Source: DASVRZ01 sp038230215
GTDB lineage: Bacteria; Verrucomicrobiota; Verrucomicrobiia; Chthoniobacterales; DASVRZ01
Direction of reading: 5' to 3'
DNA length: 64,000 nt
Assembly (NCBI GenBank): GCA_038230215.1
Contig: JBBRNR010000004.1
Coordinates: 248,001 to 312,000 of the forward strand
Positions 50,506 through 62,800 of the stretch are shown piece by piece. Every line of letters begins with the position of its first letter. Positions within the stretch are counted from its first letter, which is position 1. Below the pieces are notes generated by a model, which worked only from the letters and a program-made list of their open reading frames with translations, had not been told where the DNA came from and did not search any database. The position numbers and the translations under genes are program-made.

Positions 50506-51228
50506 ATGGCTTTAGGCGAGTTCCATAACGATGAGGACGACGAGACTTTCTGGGAAAAGTATCGGGCGCTGATCGTTGTCGGCGTGATCGTTCTGGCGAT
50601 TGGCGGACTCGTTTTATCCCAAGTCCTCGGTCCCAAAAAAACCGCCCCCGCAAGGCAGGAAAATTTTACCATGGTCACGCTGCCCCCGCCCCCTCCGCCG
50701 CCGCCGAAGCCAACCCCTCCCCCACCCCAGGCCACGCCGCCGCCGGTGGACCAGAAAATGGACGAGCGTCCGATGGAACCGCAGGAAGCAGTGAAGCCCG
50801 ACGAGGCTCCTCCCAAACCCGATACGCCTCCCGACCAGCCGCTCGGCACTAACAACGTCGGCAACGGTCCCGGCGATAACTTCGGACTCGGTGGCCCTGG
50901 CGGCAATGGCGGTTTCGGCGGTGGCGGCAAAGGTGGCTCCGGGGGCAGTAAATACGGCTACTACGCCGGCCAGGTCCAGCGCCGCATTTCCGACGCCTTG
51001 CAAAAGAATCGCGCCACCCGCACCGCCAGCATGCGCGTCGAGGTCCGCATCTGGCCCGACGCCACCGGACGCATCACCCGCGCCGAATTGAAATCTTCCA
51101 CCGGCGATCCGGCGCTGGATTCCGCCATTCAATCCAACGTCCTCAATGGACTGCAACTCGACTCACCGCCGCCCGTCGGCATGCCACTGCCCATTGTCCT
51201 CCGCCTGACCGCCAAGAAAGCCATCTAA
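50506..51228 (+). CDS. TonB-like energy transducer
   Basis: 240 aa. Short cytoplasmic part, membrane anchor (ALIVVGVIVLAIGGLVLSQV), long Pro-rich spacer (PPPPPPPPKPTPPPPQATPP), a Gly-rich stretch and a C-terminal TonB-type domain (VQRRISDALQKNRATRTASM, then RVEVRIWPDATGRITRAELK). Predicted to pass proton-motive force from ExbB/ExbD to outer-membrane partners. Candidate partners in this block are the porin or the TpsB. Confidence 0.87.
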   Translation: MALGEFHNDEDDETFWEKYRALIVVGVIVLAIGGLVLSQVLGPKKTAPARQENFTMVTLPPPPPPPPKPTPPPPQATPPPVDQKMDERPMEPQEAVKPDEAPPKPDTPPDQPLGTNNVGNGPGDNFGLGGPGGNGGFGGGGKGGSGGSKYGYYAGQVQRRISDALQKNRATRTASMRVEVRIWPDATGRITRAELKSSTGDPALDSAIQSNVLNGLQLDSPPPVGMPLPIVLRLTAKKAI

Positions 51229-51243
51229 CTCCGCTCATTTTTT

Positions 51244-53142
51244 ATGTTTACACGCCGAATCTCACTCATCGCCGCCTGCGCCCTGGCCCTTAACCAGGGT
51301 CCAACTTTTGCCGCCGATCCTTCAACCGCGGCCTCTCCATCTCCAGCGGAAGAGCCCGCCAGTCCAACCCCGAACGTCGCAAGCCCAACCCCGAGCGTCA
51401 GCGGCAAATCTACCAGCGTCACCATCAATCTGATCAACCGGATGGTCGAAAAAGGACTTCTTAGCAAAGAGGATTCCGCTGATTTGATTAAGCAGGCCGA
51501 GGCGGACGCTGCCATCGCCCGCGAGCAGACCGAGGCCGTCCAAGCCGCCGTCCAGCAGATCGCCTCCGTACAAAGTATCCCTACAGATTCGTATGCAACT
51601 CCGCCCCAACTGGATCCGTCAGTCAATCCGTCGATGCCGCAACAGGAGCTCCCTGCACCGTATCCCGGACCCGACGACACGATGCGCGTCTCCTACATTC
51701 CCGAATCGGTGAAGGACGAGATGCGCGAGCAGATCAAGGCCGATGTGCTGGCCCAAGCGCGCGAGGAAAACTGGTCTTCGCCCCGCATGCTGCCCGATTG
51801 GGTAACGCGCTTCCGTCTCTTCGTCGACGTACGGGTGCGCTATCAAGGCGATTATTTCAGCAGTGGCAACGACAACACTGGCGCCTTCCCAAACTTTAAC
51901 GCGATTAACACCGGCGCACCCTTTGACGTCAGCGGCACGGTTTTTTCACCGCAGTTAAACGTCGATCAAAATCGTAATCGCACCCGTCTCCGCCTCCGCT
52001 TTGGAGCCGAGGTGACTCTGCGCGACAACTTCAGCGTTGGCTTCCGTATCGCCAGTGGCAGCGACAATTCGCCCGTCACCACCAACCAGACGCTCGGCGG
52101 CTCCGGCGGCAACTTCTCCAAGTACCAGATATGGCTCGATCGCGCCTTTATTCGCTACGACTTTACTGGCATCGAAAATTTCAACGCCGCTTTTTTCGCG
52201 GGACGCTTTGAGAATCCATTTTTCTCCAGCCCTGTCATTTGGGATGAGGATGTCGGATTCGATGGTTTCGCCCTCAAGGCCAATTATAAAATCGAGGGCA
52301 GCCCGGTCACTCCCTTCATGAGCGCTGGCGCATTTCCCGTCTTCAATACCGACTTTAACTACGCCACCAATCAATCTGCCAAATTTAAGAGCCAGGATAA
52401 ATGGCTCTACGCCGCGCAAGTCGGCATCGATTGGAAAATTCTGAAGGATCTCACCGCGAAATTTGCCGCCGCTTACTACCGGTTCGACAACGTCGAGGGC
52501 AAACTCTCCGATCCCTTCACCCCGCTCACTGCCTCCGACCAGGGCAATACTGACGCCACCCGGCCCAGCTTTGCACAGAAGGGCAACACCTATTTTGCCA
52601 TTCGTAACATCGTGCCGAACGCCTCGAATAACTTCGGCACGACCAACCAATTCCAATATTTCGGACTCGCCAGCAAGTTCACCGACGTCGCCCTCACCGG
52701 CAAACTGGATTACGGACATTTCGAGCCCTTCCACGTCGTGCTCACCGGGGAATGGATCAAAAACACCGCCTTCAACGAACAGGACATCGCCGCCAAAGCC
52801 GTCAATAATCGCGGCCCGGCCTCCACAGGCGTCGGCCAGTTTGCCGGAGGCGACACCGCCTGGATCGTCAACCTTCGCCTTGGCCATCCGACCCTCGAAA
52901 ACCGTGGGGACTGGGCAATCGACCTCGGTTATCGTTACGTGGAATCCGACGCGGTCATCGACGGCTTCACGGAGAGCGATTTCGGGGGCGGGGGCACCAA
53001 CCTTAAAGGTTACAGCTTCGGCGGCGTGGTCGCACTCTCCCCGGACGTCACCCTCGGCCTCCGCTGGATGAGCGCGAACGAAATCGCAGGTCCACCCCTT
53101 AAATCCGACGTTTTATTAATCGATCTAAACAGCAAGTTCTAA
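51244..53142 (+). CDS. Putative outer-membrane porin
   Basis: 632 aa. Signal peptide, Pro/Ser/Ala-rich linker, then an SLH-like helix with LINRMVEKGLLSKEDSADLI, possibly binding the cell wall, followed by a large beta-barrel (VTRFRLFVDVRVRYQGDYFS and later strands). It matches the 'putative porin' type of large single-protein barrels with an N-terminal periplasmic part. Ends in ISKF-like LLIDLNSKF, as expected for the outer membrane. 15 bp after the TonB-like gene. Confidence 0.82.
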   Translation: MFTRRISLIAACALALNQGPTFAADPSTAASPSPAEEPASPTPNVASPTPSVSGKSTSVTINLINRMVEKGLLSKEDSADLIKQAEADAAIAREQTEAVQAAVQQIASVQSIPTDSYATPPQLDPSVNPSMPQQELPAPYPGPDDTMRVSYIPESVKDEMREQIKADVLAQAREENWSSPRMLPDWVTRFRLFVDVRVRYQGDYFSSGNDNTGAFPNFNAINTGAPFDVSGTVFSPQLNVDQNRNRTRLRLRFGAEVTLRDNFSVGFRIASGSDNSPVTTNQTLGGSGGNFSKYQIWLDRAFIRYDFTGIENFNAAFFAGRFENPFFSSPVIWDEDVGFDGFALKANYKIEGSPVTPFMSAGAFPVFNTDFNYATNQSAKFKSQDKWLYAAQVGIDWKILKDLTAKFAAAYYRFDNVEGKLSDPFTPLTASDQGNTDATRPSFAQKGNTYFAIRNIVPNASNNFGTTNQFQYFGLASKFTDVALTGKLDYGHFEPFHVVLTGEWIKNTAFNEQDIAAKAVNNRGPASTGVGQFAGGDTAWIVNLRLGHPTLENRGDWAIDLGYRYVESDAVIDGFTESDFGGGGTNLKGYSFGGVVALSPDVTLGLRWMSANEIAGPPLKSDVLLIDLNSKF

Positions 53143-53147
53143 TTCCC

Positions 53148-53762
53148 ATGCGTTTCCTTATTCTCTTCATTTTTCTAGCGGGTTTAATTCCACTGCAAGC
53201 CCAACAGCAAGCCGATCCCGCTATTACTCGACTGCGTGAGACATTGAAAAACACAATGCTCCAACTGCGAACGGCCCAGACCGACCTCGCCACCGCGCAA
53301 TCCGACAAGACCACTCTCGAAGCCGAAAAACAGACACTCACGGACCAAGTCGCGGCCCTCACCAAACAGGCCATCGCCGACAAGGACCAAAACGACAAAA
53401 CCGCCGCTGATTTCACCGCTAAAGTCACCGCCCAGGAAGCCCAGATCGCCGCTCAAAAGGAGGCGATTGCGAAATGGAAAATAGCGTTGGAAAAGATGAC
53501 TGCCACTGCGCAAACCACTGAGGCGGCGCGCGCCAAAGCCGTGGCCAGAGGGATCGTCCTGGACCGCGAAGTCGCCGACCAGCGCCGCAAAAATGCCGAG
53601 ATGTATAAGATTGGCATGCAGGTTTTGACTCGCTACGAGAAGTTTGGCCTTGGCGACGCCCTGACCGCCCGCGAACCTTTCGTCGGGCTGACAAGGGTTA
53701 AATTCGAAAACCTCGTGCAGGACTACTCCGACAAATTACAGGATCAGCGAATCAAACCGTAA
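53148..53762 (+). CDS. Exported coiled-coil protein
   Basis: 204 aa with a signal peptide (LILFIFLAGLIPLQA) and a long coiled coil (residues ~25-120, rich in Ala, Gln, Thr, Lys). The C-terminal ~60 residues have MYKIGMQVLTRYEKFGLGDA and REPFVGLTRVKFENLVQDYS. No named family. Immediately follows the porin (5 bp), so probably periplasmic and linked to it. Confidence 0.72.
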   Translation: MRFLILFIFLAGLIPLQAQQQADPAITRLRETLKNTMLQLRTAQTDLATAQSDKTTLEAEKQTLTDQVAALTKQAIADKDQNDKTAADFTAKVTAQEAQIAAQKEAIAKWKIALEKMTATAQTTEAARAKAVARGIVLDREVADQRRKNAEMYKIGMQVLTRYEKFGLGDALTAREPFVGLTRVKFENLVQDYSDKLQDQRIKP

Positions 53763-53781
53763 ATCCGTTCGTCACATTGTT

Positions 53782-53799
53782 TTGTGACACAAACGTAAC
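53782..53799 (+). promoter_or_regulatory. Pho-box-like direct repeat upstream of tpsA
   Basis: TTGTGAC ACAA ACGTAAC, the same 7-4-7 plan as upstream of tpsB, 50 bp before the tpsA ATG. It lies in the 87-bp gap after the coiled-coil gene, the only real gap in the block, so tpsA may have its own promoter. Confidence 0.55.
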
Positions 53800-53849
53800 G
53801 TGAATTAGCGTCTCCAGCAGGGCATGGTGCAACCCGCACTTTTTGCACG

Positions 53850-56800
53850 ATGGGACACCCTAAACACATCTCTCCCTTCAACTCGATAGCACTCGCCGTC
53901 AGCCTCGCGCTGGCGTCCGTGCCGACGTCTTGGGCAGGTGACATTTTGCGCGGTGGGACGGCGGCGGCGCAGACCAACGCGCCCACCGCCACATCCGGCA
54001 GCACCACGGCGCAAGCGGCCAGAGCCCAAGCCAATGCAGCCGATGCCCTCGCCCGCACCACGGCAGCCATCCGTTCCGTCCAAGCCATGCAGGCGAGTGC
54101 GCGAAAAGTGGCTCTCGCAGGATCTAACAACCTCGGGAAAAACCCAAATTTCCCCGGCCAGATACTTCCAAATGTTCCCAATGGACTCGTCATTGGCGGA
54201 CTGCAAGTCGCCCTCGGCGTTCCCATCGATCTGGCTCATCCGACCGTTGCCGAAAATCCCACGCTTTGGACTGGCGCCCGGCTCCCCACCCAGACGGTTT
54301 CAGGTGGCAAAACGCGAGTGACCATTGTCCAGACGCAGTCGCAGGCGTTGTTGAACTGGAAGACCTTCAACATCGGTAAAAAGACCGCCGTCACCTTCGA
54401 CCAAAAAGCAGGAGGCAAAGACGCTGGGAAATGGATCGCCTTTAACCAGATTAACGACCCCAGCGGCAACCCAACGCAAATCCTCGGCAGCCTCGACGCC
54501 ATCGGCCAGATCTATCTCATCAACCAAAACGGCATCATTTTCGGCGGCAGCAGCCAGGTAAATACCCACAATCTCACAGCATCGTCCCTGCCGATAAATA
54601 CCAACCTGATCAACCAGGGCCTGCTAAACAATCGCGACGCGCAGTTTCTCTTTTCCGCGCTGTCTATCGCCGCAGGCGGCAATGGAACTCCCGCCTTTAC
54701 GCCGCCGACCCCACTCACGCCGGGGGGCATACGGGGGAATGTCACCGTGCAGACGGGAGCTAAGCTAACGGCTGCCACTACGGCCGATCACGTCGGGGGC
54801 CGAATAGCGCTGATAGCTCCCAACGTCACTAACTCGGGAGTCCTCTCGACGCCGGATGGCCAGACTATTCTCGCCGCTGGTCAGCAGGTAGGTTTCGTTG
54901 CGCACGCCAGCAGCGATCCCAGCCTCCGCGGACTGGACGTCTTTGTGGGCGCCGTGGATAGCACAAGCGGGCTAGCCACTAATTATGGATTGATCTCCGT
55001 GCCGCGCGCCGATGTGACGATGGTGGGTAAAAAAATCAGCCAGTCAGGTGTGATTGACGGCTCGACTTCCGTGGCGCTGAACGGTCGTGTGGATTTGCTT
55101 GGAAACTATAATTCGATCAGCAGTGGCGGACTTCCCAATTTGCCTCTCTTTTTGCCGCGCGCGGCTGGCGAGGTGACGTTTGGCACCGGCAGTGTCACAC
55201 AAATCTTACCGGAGTCCGCCAGCATGGATCGCGTGGTCGGAAGTCGACTTGCACTCCCGTCGCTAGTCAATGTCCAAGGCAACGCGATTCACATGGTTGC
55301 CGGAGCCACGATGCTAGCTCCGGGAGCGCGTGCGCCAGTCAATTCCTCGGGCACGCTCAGCGGGCGCGATGGAAATGGAGCCGTCCTTGCCGATGGCATT
55401 ACCCTGAATGCCGGAATCTGGAATTACCTCCCGTCGAGCGGCGGTCCCCTCGATACTTTTGTAAACGCTGGCGGTCAGATTTACCTGGAACCTAACAGTA
55501 CGATCAACGTCTCCGGCTCGATGGATGTGACCGCCCCAGCCTCGGAAAATATCGTATCGGTACAGCTTCGTGGTGCGGAGCTGGCCGATTCTCCATCCCA
55601 ACGCTTCGGAGCACTGCGAGGCCAGACCATCCAGATCGACGTCCGGCAACAGGGGACTTACAATGGGTTCACCTGGATCGGCACACCGCTGGCCGACGCC
55701 TCCGGTTATGCAAACCTGATCCAGCGCACGGTGGGCGAACTCACTATTGGCGGTGGCACGGTCAGCCTCAAAGCGGGCGGCTCCATTGTCATGCAACCCG
55801 GCTCCAGCGTGGATGTCTCCGGCGGCTGGATTAACTATCAGGGTGGCTTGATCAACACCACCAGACTAATCTCCGACGGCCACTTTTTTGACATCTCACA
55901 AGCCACGCCGGATCGGATCTACTCGGGCATTTACGATGGAAAATTTTCCGTCGATCATGCGAAGTACGGCATCACGGAAATCTTCACCAATCCGCTGGCC
56001 AACACTGGCCACTATGAGCCCGATTACGTTTTCGGAGGTAATGGCGGACAGATTTCCATTGCCGCTCCCGCCATGGCGCTCGACGGTGAATTGTTGGGGC
56101 AGACCGTCGATGGGCCCAGACAGCGGACAGTCCTGCCAGACTCCAGTGGACTTTTATTGAAATTTGCCGCGCAAACTCTGTCTGCCGCCTCGCAAAATTC
56201 CTTTCCTTTTTATTCGCCCACACCCCCGACAATCACGTTCCAGGATACCCGTCTAACTCCCGTGGGCACGTATGCGCTGGACGCTTCCGGAAATCCCGCG
56301 CCTTTGTTAGTCGGCAGAACGTCTGAAGTTTTCCTCTCACCCAATTTGGTTAGCCAGGATGGATTTGGAAAGCTAACCATCGATAACAGTGATGGCAGCA
56401 TCTTCGTTCCAGCCGGGGTCACTTTACAGGCGGCTCCTAACAAAGGTGCTCTAACATTCTCTGCAGCTAACATTGATATCGAAGGAAACATCCGGGCTCC
56501 TGGCGGCACTTTGAGCTTCACGGTTTACGATTTCACGCCGTTCCAGTTGCCCGACCGTCCGGTGACAGAAACACCGGTGCCTGATGCTAATAGAGGGCAC
56601 TTTACCCTCGGCTCCTCCGCGTCACTCATCACAGCGGGGCTGATTGTGGATGACCGTCAGTTTGCCAATGCACCCTTTAGCATGCCGCTGTCCACGAAGG
56701 GTGGATCCATCACGATCAAAACCTACGACGCCGCTCTGGCCAGCGGCAGCGTGATTGATGTTTCTGGTGGCGTCGCAGTCAGTGCCGATAATAAACGGGT

Positions 56801-59800
56801 TTACGGCGATGCGGGTAGTATCGATATCGCGGCCGGACAGGACCCGAAGATTGCCTCGATTCTAGGTGGAAAACTTCTGTTGGATACGATTCTCAAAGGA
56901 TACTCTGGAAGCAAAGGAGGCTCGCTAACTCTTCTCGCTCCGCTGGTTCAGATCGGCGGGACTAGTTCACAGTCCGACACCCTAACATTGCAGCCCGGGT
57001 TCTTTAGCTCAGGTGGATTTACCAGCTTCACTCTCAAAGGTCTGGGCGCGACCACCAGCCAGCCTGGCCAATATTTGCCAGGCGTGGTGGTGGCAGCTAA
57101 CACTGTGGCCAGGCCGGTCGCGCAAAGCTGGTTGGCTGTGTCTGGATTGAAGGGAGATATCGATCTAACTCCCATCGTGCTGCCAGAAGGCCTGCGCACT
57201 CCTGTTAGCATCACCCTCGAAGCTGTCGGTGTCTCAGACGCATTTAACATCACCAATCCTCTCGTGGTTCGCGGTGATTTGATTATGGAAGTGGGCTCGT
57301 TTATCCAGACGGACCCGAAAGCTAACATCTCGTTCAAGGGACAAACTGCCGCGATCTTGGGAAGCGTGATCGCTCCCGGCGGCAACATCTTCGTAACCGG
57401 TGCGCAAAGTTCCAGGCTCATCTTCGCTGCTGCGGACGCAGTGCCGACCGTCGAGCTAGGGCCTCATAGTTTCTTATCAACCGCAGGGGTAACTTTGCTA
57501 ACACCCGATCCGCGCGGCTATCGCACAGGCTCCGTTTTGCCGGGCGGTACTATTAGCATTAGCGGAAACATCGTGGCGGAAGCCGGCTCTGTGCTGGATG
57601 TCTCCGGCACCAGTGACGTTCTGGATCTGCCCGTGAGTCTGAGTTCTTTTGCGCAATCATCTAGCGTGGGAATTACGCCCGTCTTCACTGGCTCATTGAT
57701 AGGGGGTGTCTCCGTTCTGCCAACCTATGGCTTTGCGGGAACCAACGCGCCTCTGAATGGATCGTTGTCCGGTAACAGGCTGATACCGATCAAAGTGGAC
57801 AGCAACGCTGGTACTATCAGTTTGAAAGGTGCGCAGGAGCTTTTCACCGACGCCACCTTGATCGGAAAAGCGGGCGGACCCGGAGCACAGGGGGGCACGC
57901 TGTCTCTGTCATCCGGACGCGCAGATGGTTTGCAAACCGCGTTGGACGTCACTCTGCTGGTCAAGCAATCAGGAAATACCCTGCCAGCCTCTTTCCACGA
58001 CGTCGCAGCGACAGCCATCGGCCAGACGGTAACCGATGGGCACGGCAATACCATTGCGGGGCTGGGTTATTTTGCGGCGGATCGTTTCAGCGCGGGCGAC
58101 TTTGACGCCTTGGAGTTGAAGGGAGTGGTGCAATTTACCGGCAGGGTGAATATTTCTGCCGATCGCAGCCTTTCCGTAGCCAGTGGAGGATCTCTCTTTG
58201 CCGATTCCAGAGTCACACTCTCCGCTCCACACGTTACGCTGGGGACAAATTTCCAAGCTCCACTCCAGGCTCTGCAACTACCCGTCAGCGCATTTCAATC
58301 CGGAAGCGAGCCCTTCTACTTCCAGCCGACTTTCGGTCCCGGTCGCCTAACAGTGGTTGCGGACCTGATCGACATTGGAAATCTCTCCCTGCAAAATATT
58401 GGCAGTGCCCGATTCATCGCGGATGGCGGCGACATCCGGGGCGATGGAACTCTCGATGTCGCGGGCGACATCCTCATGCGTGCAGGCCAGGTTTATCCAG
58501 CCACGGGTGTTAGCTTCACCATTGCGGCCTATGACCACAGCGGCATCGCTGGATCGGTGACTTTCGACAAGTCGGGCTCCAGACAACTGCCCTTTTCGGC
58601 TGGCGGCCAGTTAAATGTCTATGGTTCCATCATCAACCAAGGCGGCGTCCTGCGCGCCCCCCAGGGAACCATCAATCTCGGATGGGATGGCGTGGGTTCC
58701 AGTCCGAAAGACATCATCTCGGGAGCTGGCATTCTGCCGGGCTCAAGCTTAGCGGCAACCAGCCGACTAACACTTTCCAACGGAAGCATCACCTCAGTCT
58801 CCGCCATTGATCCGCTGACTGGCCAGGGCCTGCTTTTGCCATACGGGTTAAACTTGAATGGCACCGCTTGGATCGACCCTGCGGGCAATGACATCACTGC
58901 TGGCGGCGTGCCTGCAAAAACGATCAGTATCTCCGCTCGCAATGTTAGTAATCTGGCTGGCTCCGTGATCGATCTACGCGGTGGCGGCGATCTCTACGCC
59001 TATCGTTTCGTTCCCGGAATCGGCGGCACGAAAGACATCCTCGCATCGTCCTCCAGCTTTGCCATTATTCCCGGTTATCAGGCGGACTATGCGCCTTACG
59101 CCCCTTTCAATCCAAATCCGGCTACAGACAACCTGGGTGGTGATGTTGGCTATGTGAATGGCAAACTATCCGCCGGCGACCGAATCTATCTCGGGGCCAG
59201 CAACGGCCTGCCTGCCGGCAACTACACGCTGCTTCCCGCCCGTTACGCACTTCTACCCGGAGCATTTTTGGTCACGCCACAGACGGGAGTCGCAGTCGGG
59301 TCGGTGTCACTGTCCACTGGCTCCAACCTCGTCTCGGGCTACCAATTCAATGGAACTCAAAAGGGACAGCCACTCATTGGCCGCTTTGAGGTTAGCTCTT
59401 CCGAGGTCGTCCGTTCGCGGGCGCAATATGAGGATTCCCTCGCCAATGTTTTCCTGAGAGACGGCGCACTGAAAAACAATTCGACCGTGCCCCGTCTGCC
59501 GATCGACTCCGGCAGGCTAACACTGGAAGCCATCGAATCCATGATGATCCAAGGCAGCGTGTTGTCACAACCGCCCGCCGGCGGGCGCGGCAGTCTGATA
59601 GATATTAGCAGTCCGGTGGACATACTGGTCGCCGGACGCGGCGTCCATGCGGCGTCGCCTGGAACGCTCGTGCTGAATGTTTCCGAGTTGAATTCCTTTG
59701 GTGCGGCCAGCCTGCTCTTGGGCGGTATTCGTCGGGAAAGTGCCGCCGGCACCAGCATCCAGGTGGCAACCAATAATCTGACCGTGGATAATTCTGCAAC

Positions 59801-62800
59801 TCCCTTCAGGGGGCAGGACATCATCCTCGTGGCTAACCAGCACCTCACCTTGGCAGCGGGAGCCAGCATCACCTCGATTGGCTCAGCGAGCGAAGCTGGG
59901 ACTCTCCTGCTCCGTGGCAATGGAACTCTCCTCAGAGTTAGCAGCGACCCGTCCGCCAAGATCATCCGCTCTAACGTGGATCCTTCTGTCGCGGCTACCA
60001 TGGACGTGGGAGCGGGAGTTCGGCTGACTGGTGGAGGCATCATTTTGGATTCCACCAATGCCACCCATCTCGATTCCACAGCTAGTATCCTCGGCAGAAG
60101 CGTCACTCTCGACAGCGGCCTTATCAGTTTGCAACTGAACAACCCATCCGGTCATCCCGCGCCATCGCCCGGCGGCCTGGTACTTTCGGGACAGGCGCTG
60201 CTAACCTTGCAAACGTCGGCCAGCTCCTTGTCCCTGTTGAGTTACTCGTCCATCGATATTTATGGGACTGGCAATGTCGGAGGATTGGATTCCTCGGGCC
60301 GCCCCAAGCTGGTTTCGCTGGCTCTTCACGCCGCAGATCTTCGCGGGTTTGATAACGAGGGAGGCGTCGTCAGCTTCAATGCGCAAACTATTCTTCTCGA
60401 TAACAGCCCCGGCCTCACCGCGTCCGGATCTGACGCCCCGAGTGGAACGCTCCAGTTCAATGCCAACATCATTCAGCTAGGGGCGAACGCGCTCGAGATC
60501 GACCAGTATGCGGCGGTGGAACTCAATGCCTCGGGAGGCCTTCTGGCAACAGCGACCGGAAGTTTCTCCACCCAGGGGAGTTTGAGTATTGCGACGCCGC
60601 TGATCACAGGCACCAAGGGAGCGAAGGAGACAATCCTGTCTGCGGGTGCATTGAATATTCAAGCCACTGCAGCAACATCCAACAGTCGTGTTGCAGGCGG
60701 CTTGGGCGCCAGCCTAACCTTGGTCGGCTCCAGCATCACAGACAATGGCAACATTGCGCTTTTCAGCGGGGCACTGACCCTGCACGCCACCACTGGAGAC
60801 ATCCTCGTGGGAAATATCTCATCCAGTCTGCTGGATGTCAGTGGGACCAAACAGTCTTTCTTTGATCTAACCAAATATACAAACGGCGGAAGCATTCAAC
60901 TCATTGCCGACCTCGGCTCGGTCGAGCTGGCGGCTGGTTCCGTCACAACAGTGGCCGCGCAGCCCGATGGTGGAAATGCGGGAACGTTGGGAATCAGCGT
61001 TCCCAACGGCACATTCTCCGTCGCAGGCCAATTACTTGGGACAGGCGGTGGCAGTGGCAGGGATGGAGCGTTTACCCTCGACGCCGCCACCATGGGAGTT
61101 TCAACGATATTAGGTGGCAACGATCTCACCTCACTGGAGCAAGCGCTCAACGCTGGAAGTTTCACCGAGTCCCAATCGATTCGTATCCGGGGCGGAGTCG
61201 TCAATGGCACCACTTACAACGACGTCTTTGTCGAGGGCTCCACCTTGCAGACCCAAGTGCATGCGAGGAAGGTTAGTATCTCCTCCGACAAGGGCTCTCT
61301 TACCGTCGCAGGCATTATCGATGCTTCGGGACCAACGGGGGGTAGGATTGATCTCGCCGCTTCCGGAAGCGTCACCCTCTTGTCTGGCTCCGTCCTAACT
61401 GCAGCGGGTGAGGATTTCGACAATGCGGGAAAAGGTGGCGCTGTCTCTCTCGAGGCGGGCTCCGAGATCGATGGCATTGCCAGCAGCACCGCCTTTGTGG
61501 ACATTCAAACAGGTTCCACCATTGATCTCTCTGTGGCCAGCAACACCAGCGACAGTGCCGCCGCCGGGCAATTCACCGGCACGCTGCATCTCCGTGCCCC
61601 TCAAGATAGTGCTGCAACAGACCTGCAAATTCATCCCATCAATGGGACGATCCTAAATGCCTCCAGCATTGTGGTAGAAGGCTATCAAATCTTCGATGCG
61701 AGTGCAGACGGCTCGATTGATAATCAGGAAGCAGCAGTCTATGCCAATGGCCAGGCCTTCACCAACGCGGCGGACATCATCACCAGCCGAATCCTGGCAC
61801 AGAATGCGGCGCTGGCTGCGGTGACTCATGTTAGGCCGGGTGCCGAAATCATTAATCGCATAGGAGATTTAACACTGGCAAATGATTGGGATCTCGCCAC
61901 TTACCGTTTCGGTCCCAATGCGGATCCCGCCACTGCAGGTTCAGGAGAACCTGGCATTCTTTTACTTAGAGCCCGGGGAAATTTAATATTCGACTTCCAT
62001 GCGAGTCTTAGCGATGGGTTCGATGCCTCGAAGGGCTCCTTTGGGCTGTGGAATGCACCGTTACTGGCAACCGGCAACCAGTCGTGGAGCTACCGACTAA
62101 TCGCCGGAGCGGATATATCTGCCGCTGATAGTCATCAACTGCTAAATGCCGCGGAACTTTTTTCTGGCGCAGGCTCGATTCTGGTGGGCAGCGGGTCGCC
62201 AGCGTTACCAACCGGTGCCACAAACAGCCGATCTTCGGTCATTCCTAACTATTACCAAACCATCCGCAGTGGCACGGGAGACATCGAATTACTGGCAGCC
62301 GGGGATGTTCAGCTCTTAAATCCGCTGGCCACCATTTACACCGCTGGCACAAGAGCGGCTGATATTGCAAATTTTGACACGCCTATGCTCGTATATTTTG
62401 GCCTTAATGTTCTTGGTGCGCCACAGGCACCCATCTACCCAGCCCAATACAGCTTGGGAGGAGGCAATGTCACAATTTCTGCGATGAAAGATATTGCACA
62501 TTACGTTTTGAATCCGAATGGCAATGGCCAATTGATTCCCGACTCCTCCAAAGAGCTCCCCACCAACTGGCTTTATCGCCGCGGGTCACTGAATACTTCA
62601 GGTGCTTTTGCCACGGGCCGAAATGGGGACATCGCCTCCACCTCCTGGTGGATTGATTTTAGTAATTTCTTCGAGGGCGTTGGTGCACTGGGTGGTGGAA
62701 ATGTGACGCTGACCGCAGGGGCTAACATTAGCAACGTGGACGCATTCGTTCCCACAAATGCCCGCATGACCAAGCAAACGCCCTCCGGGGATGCGCTCGC

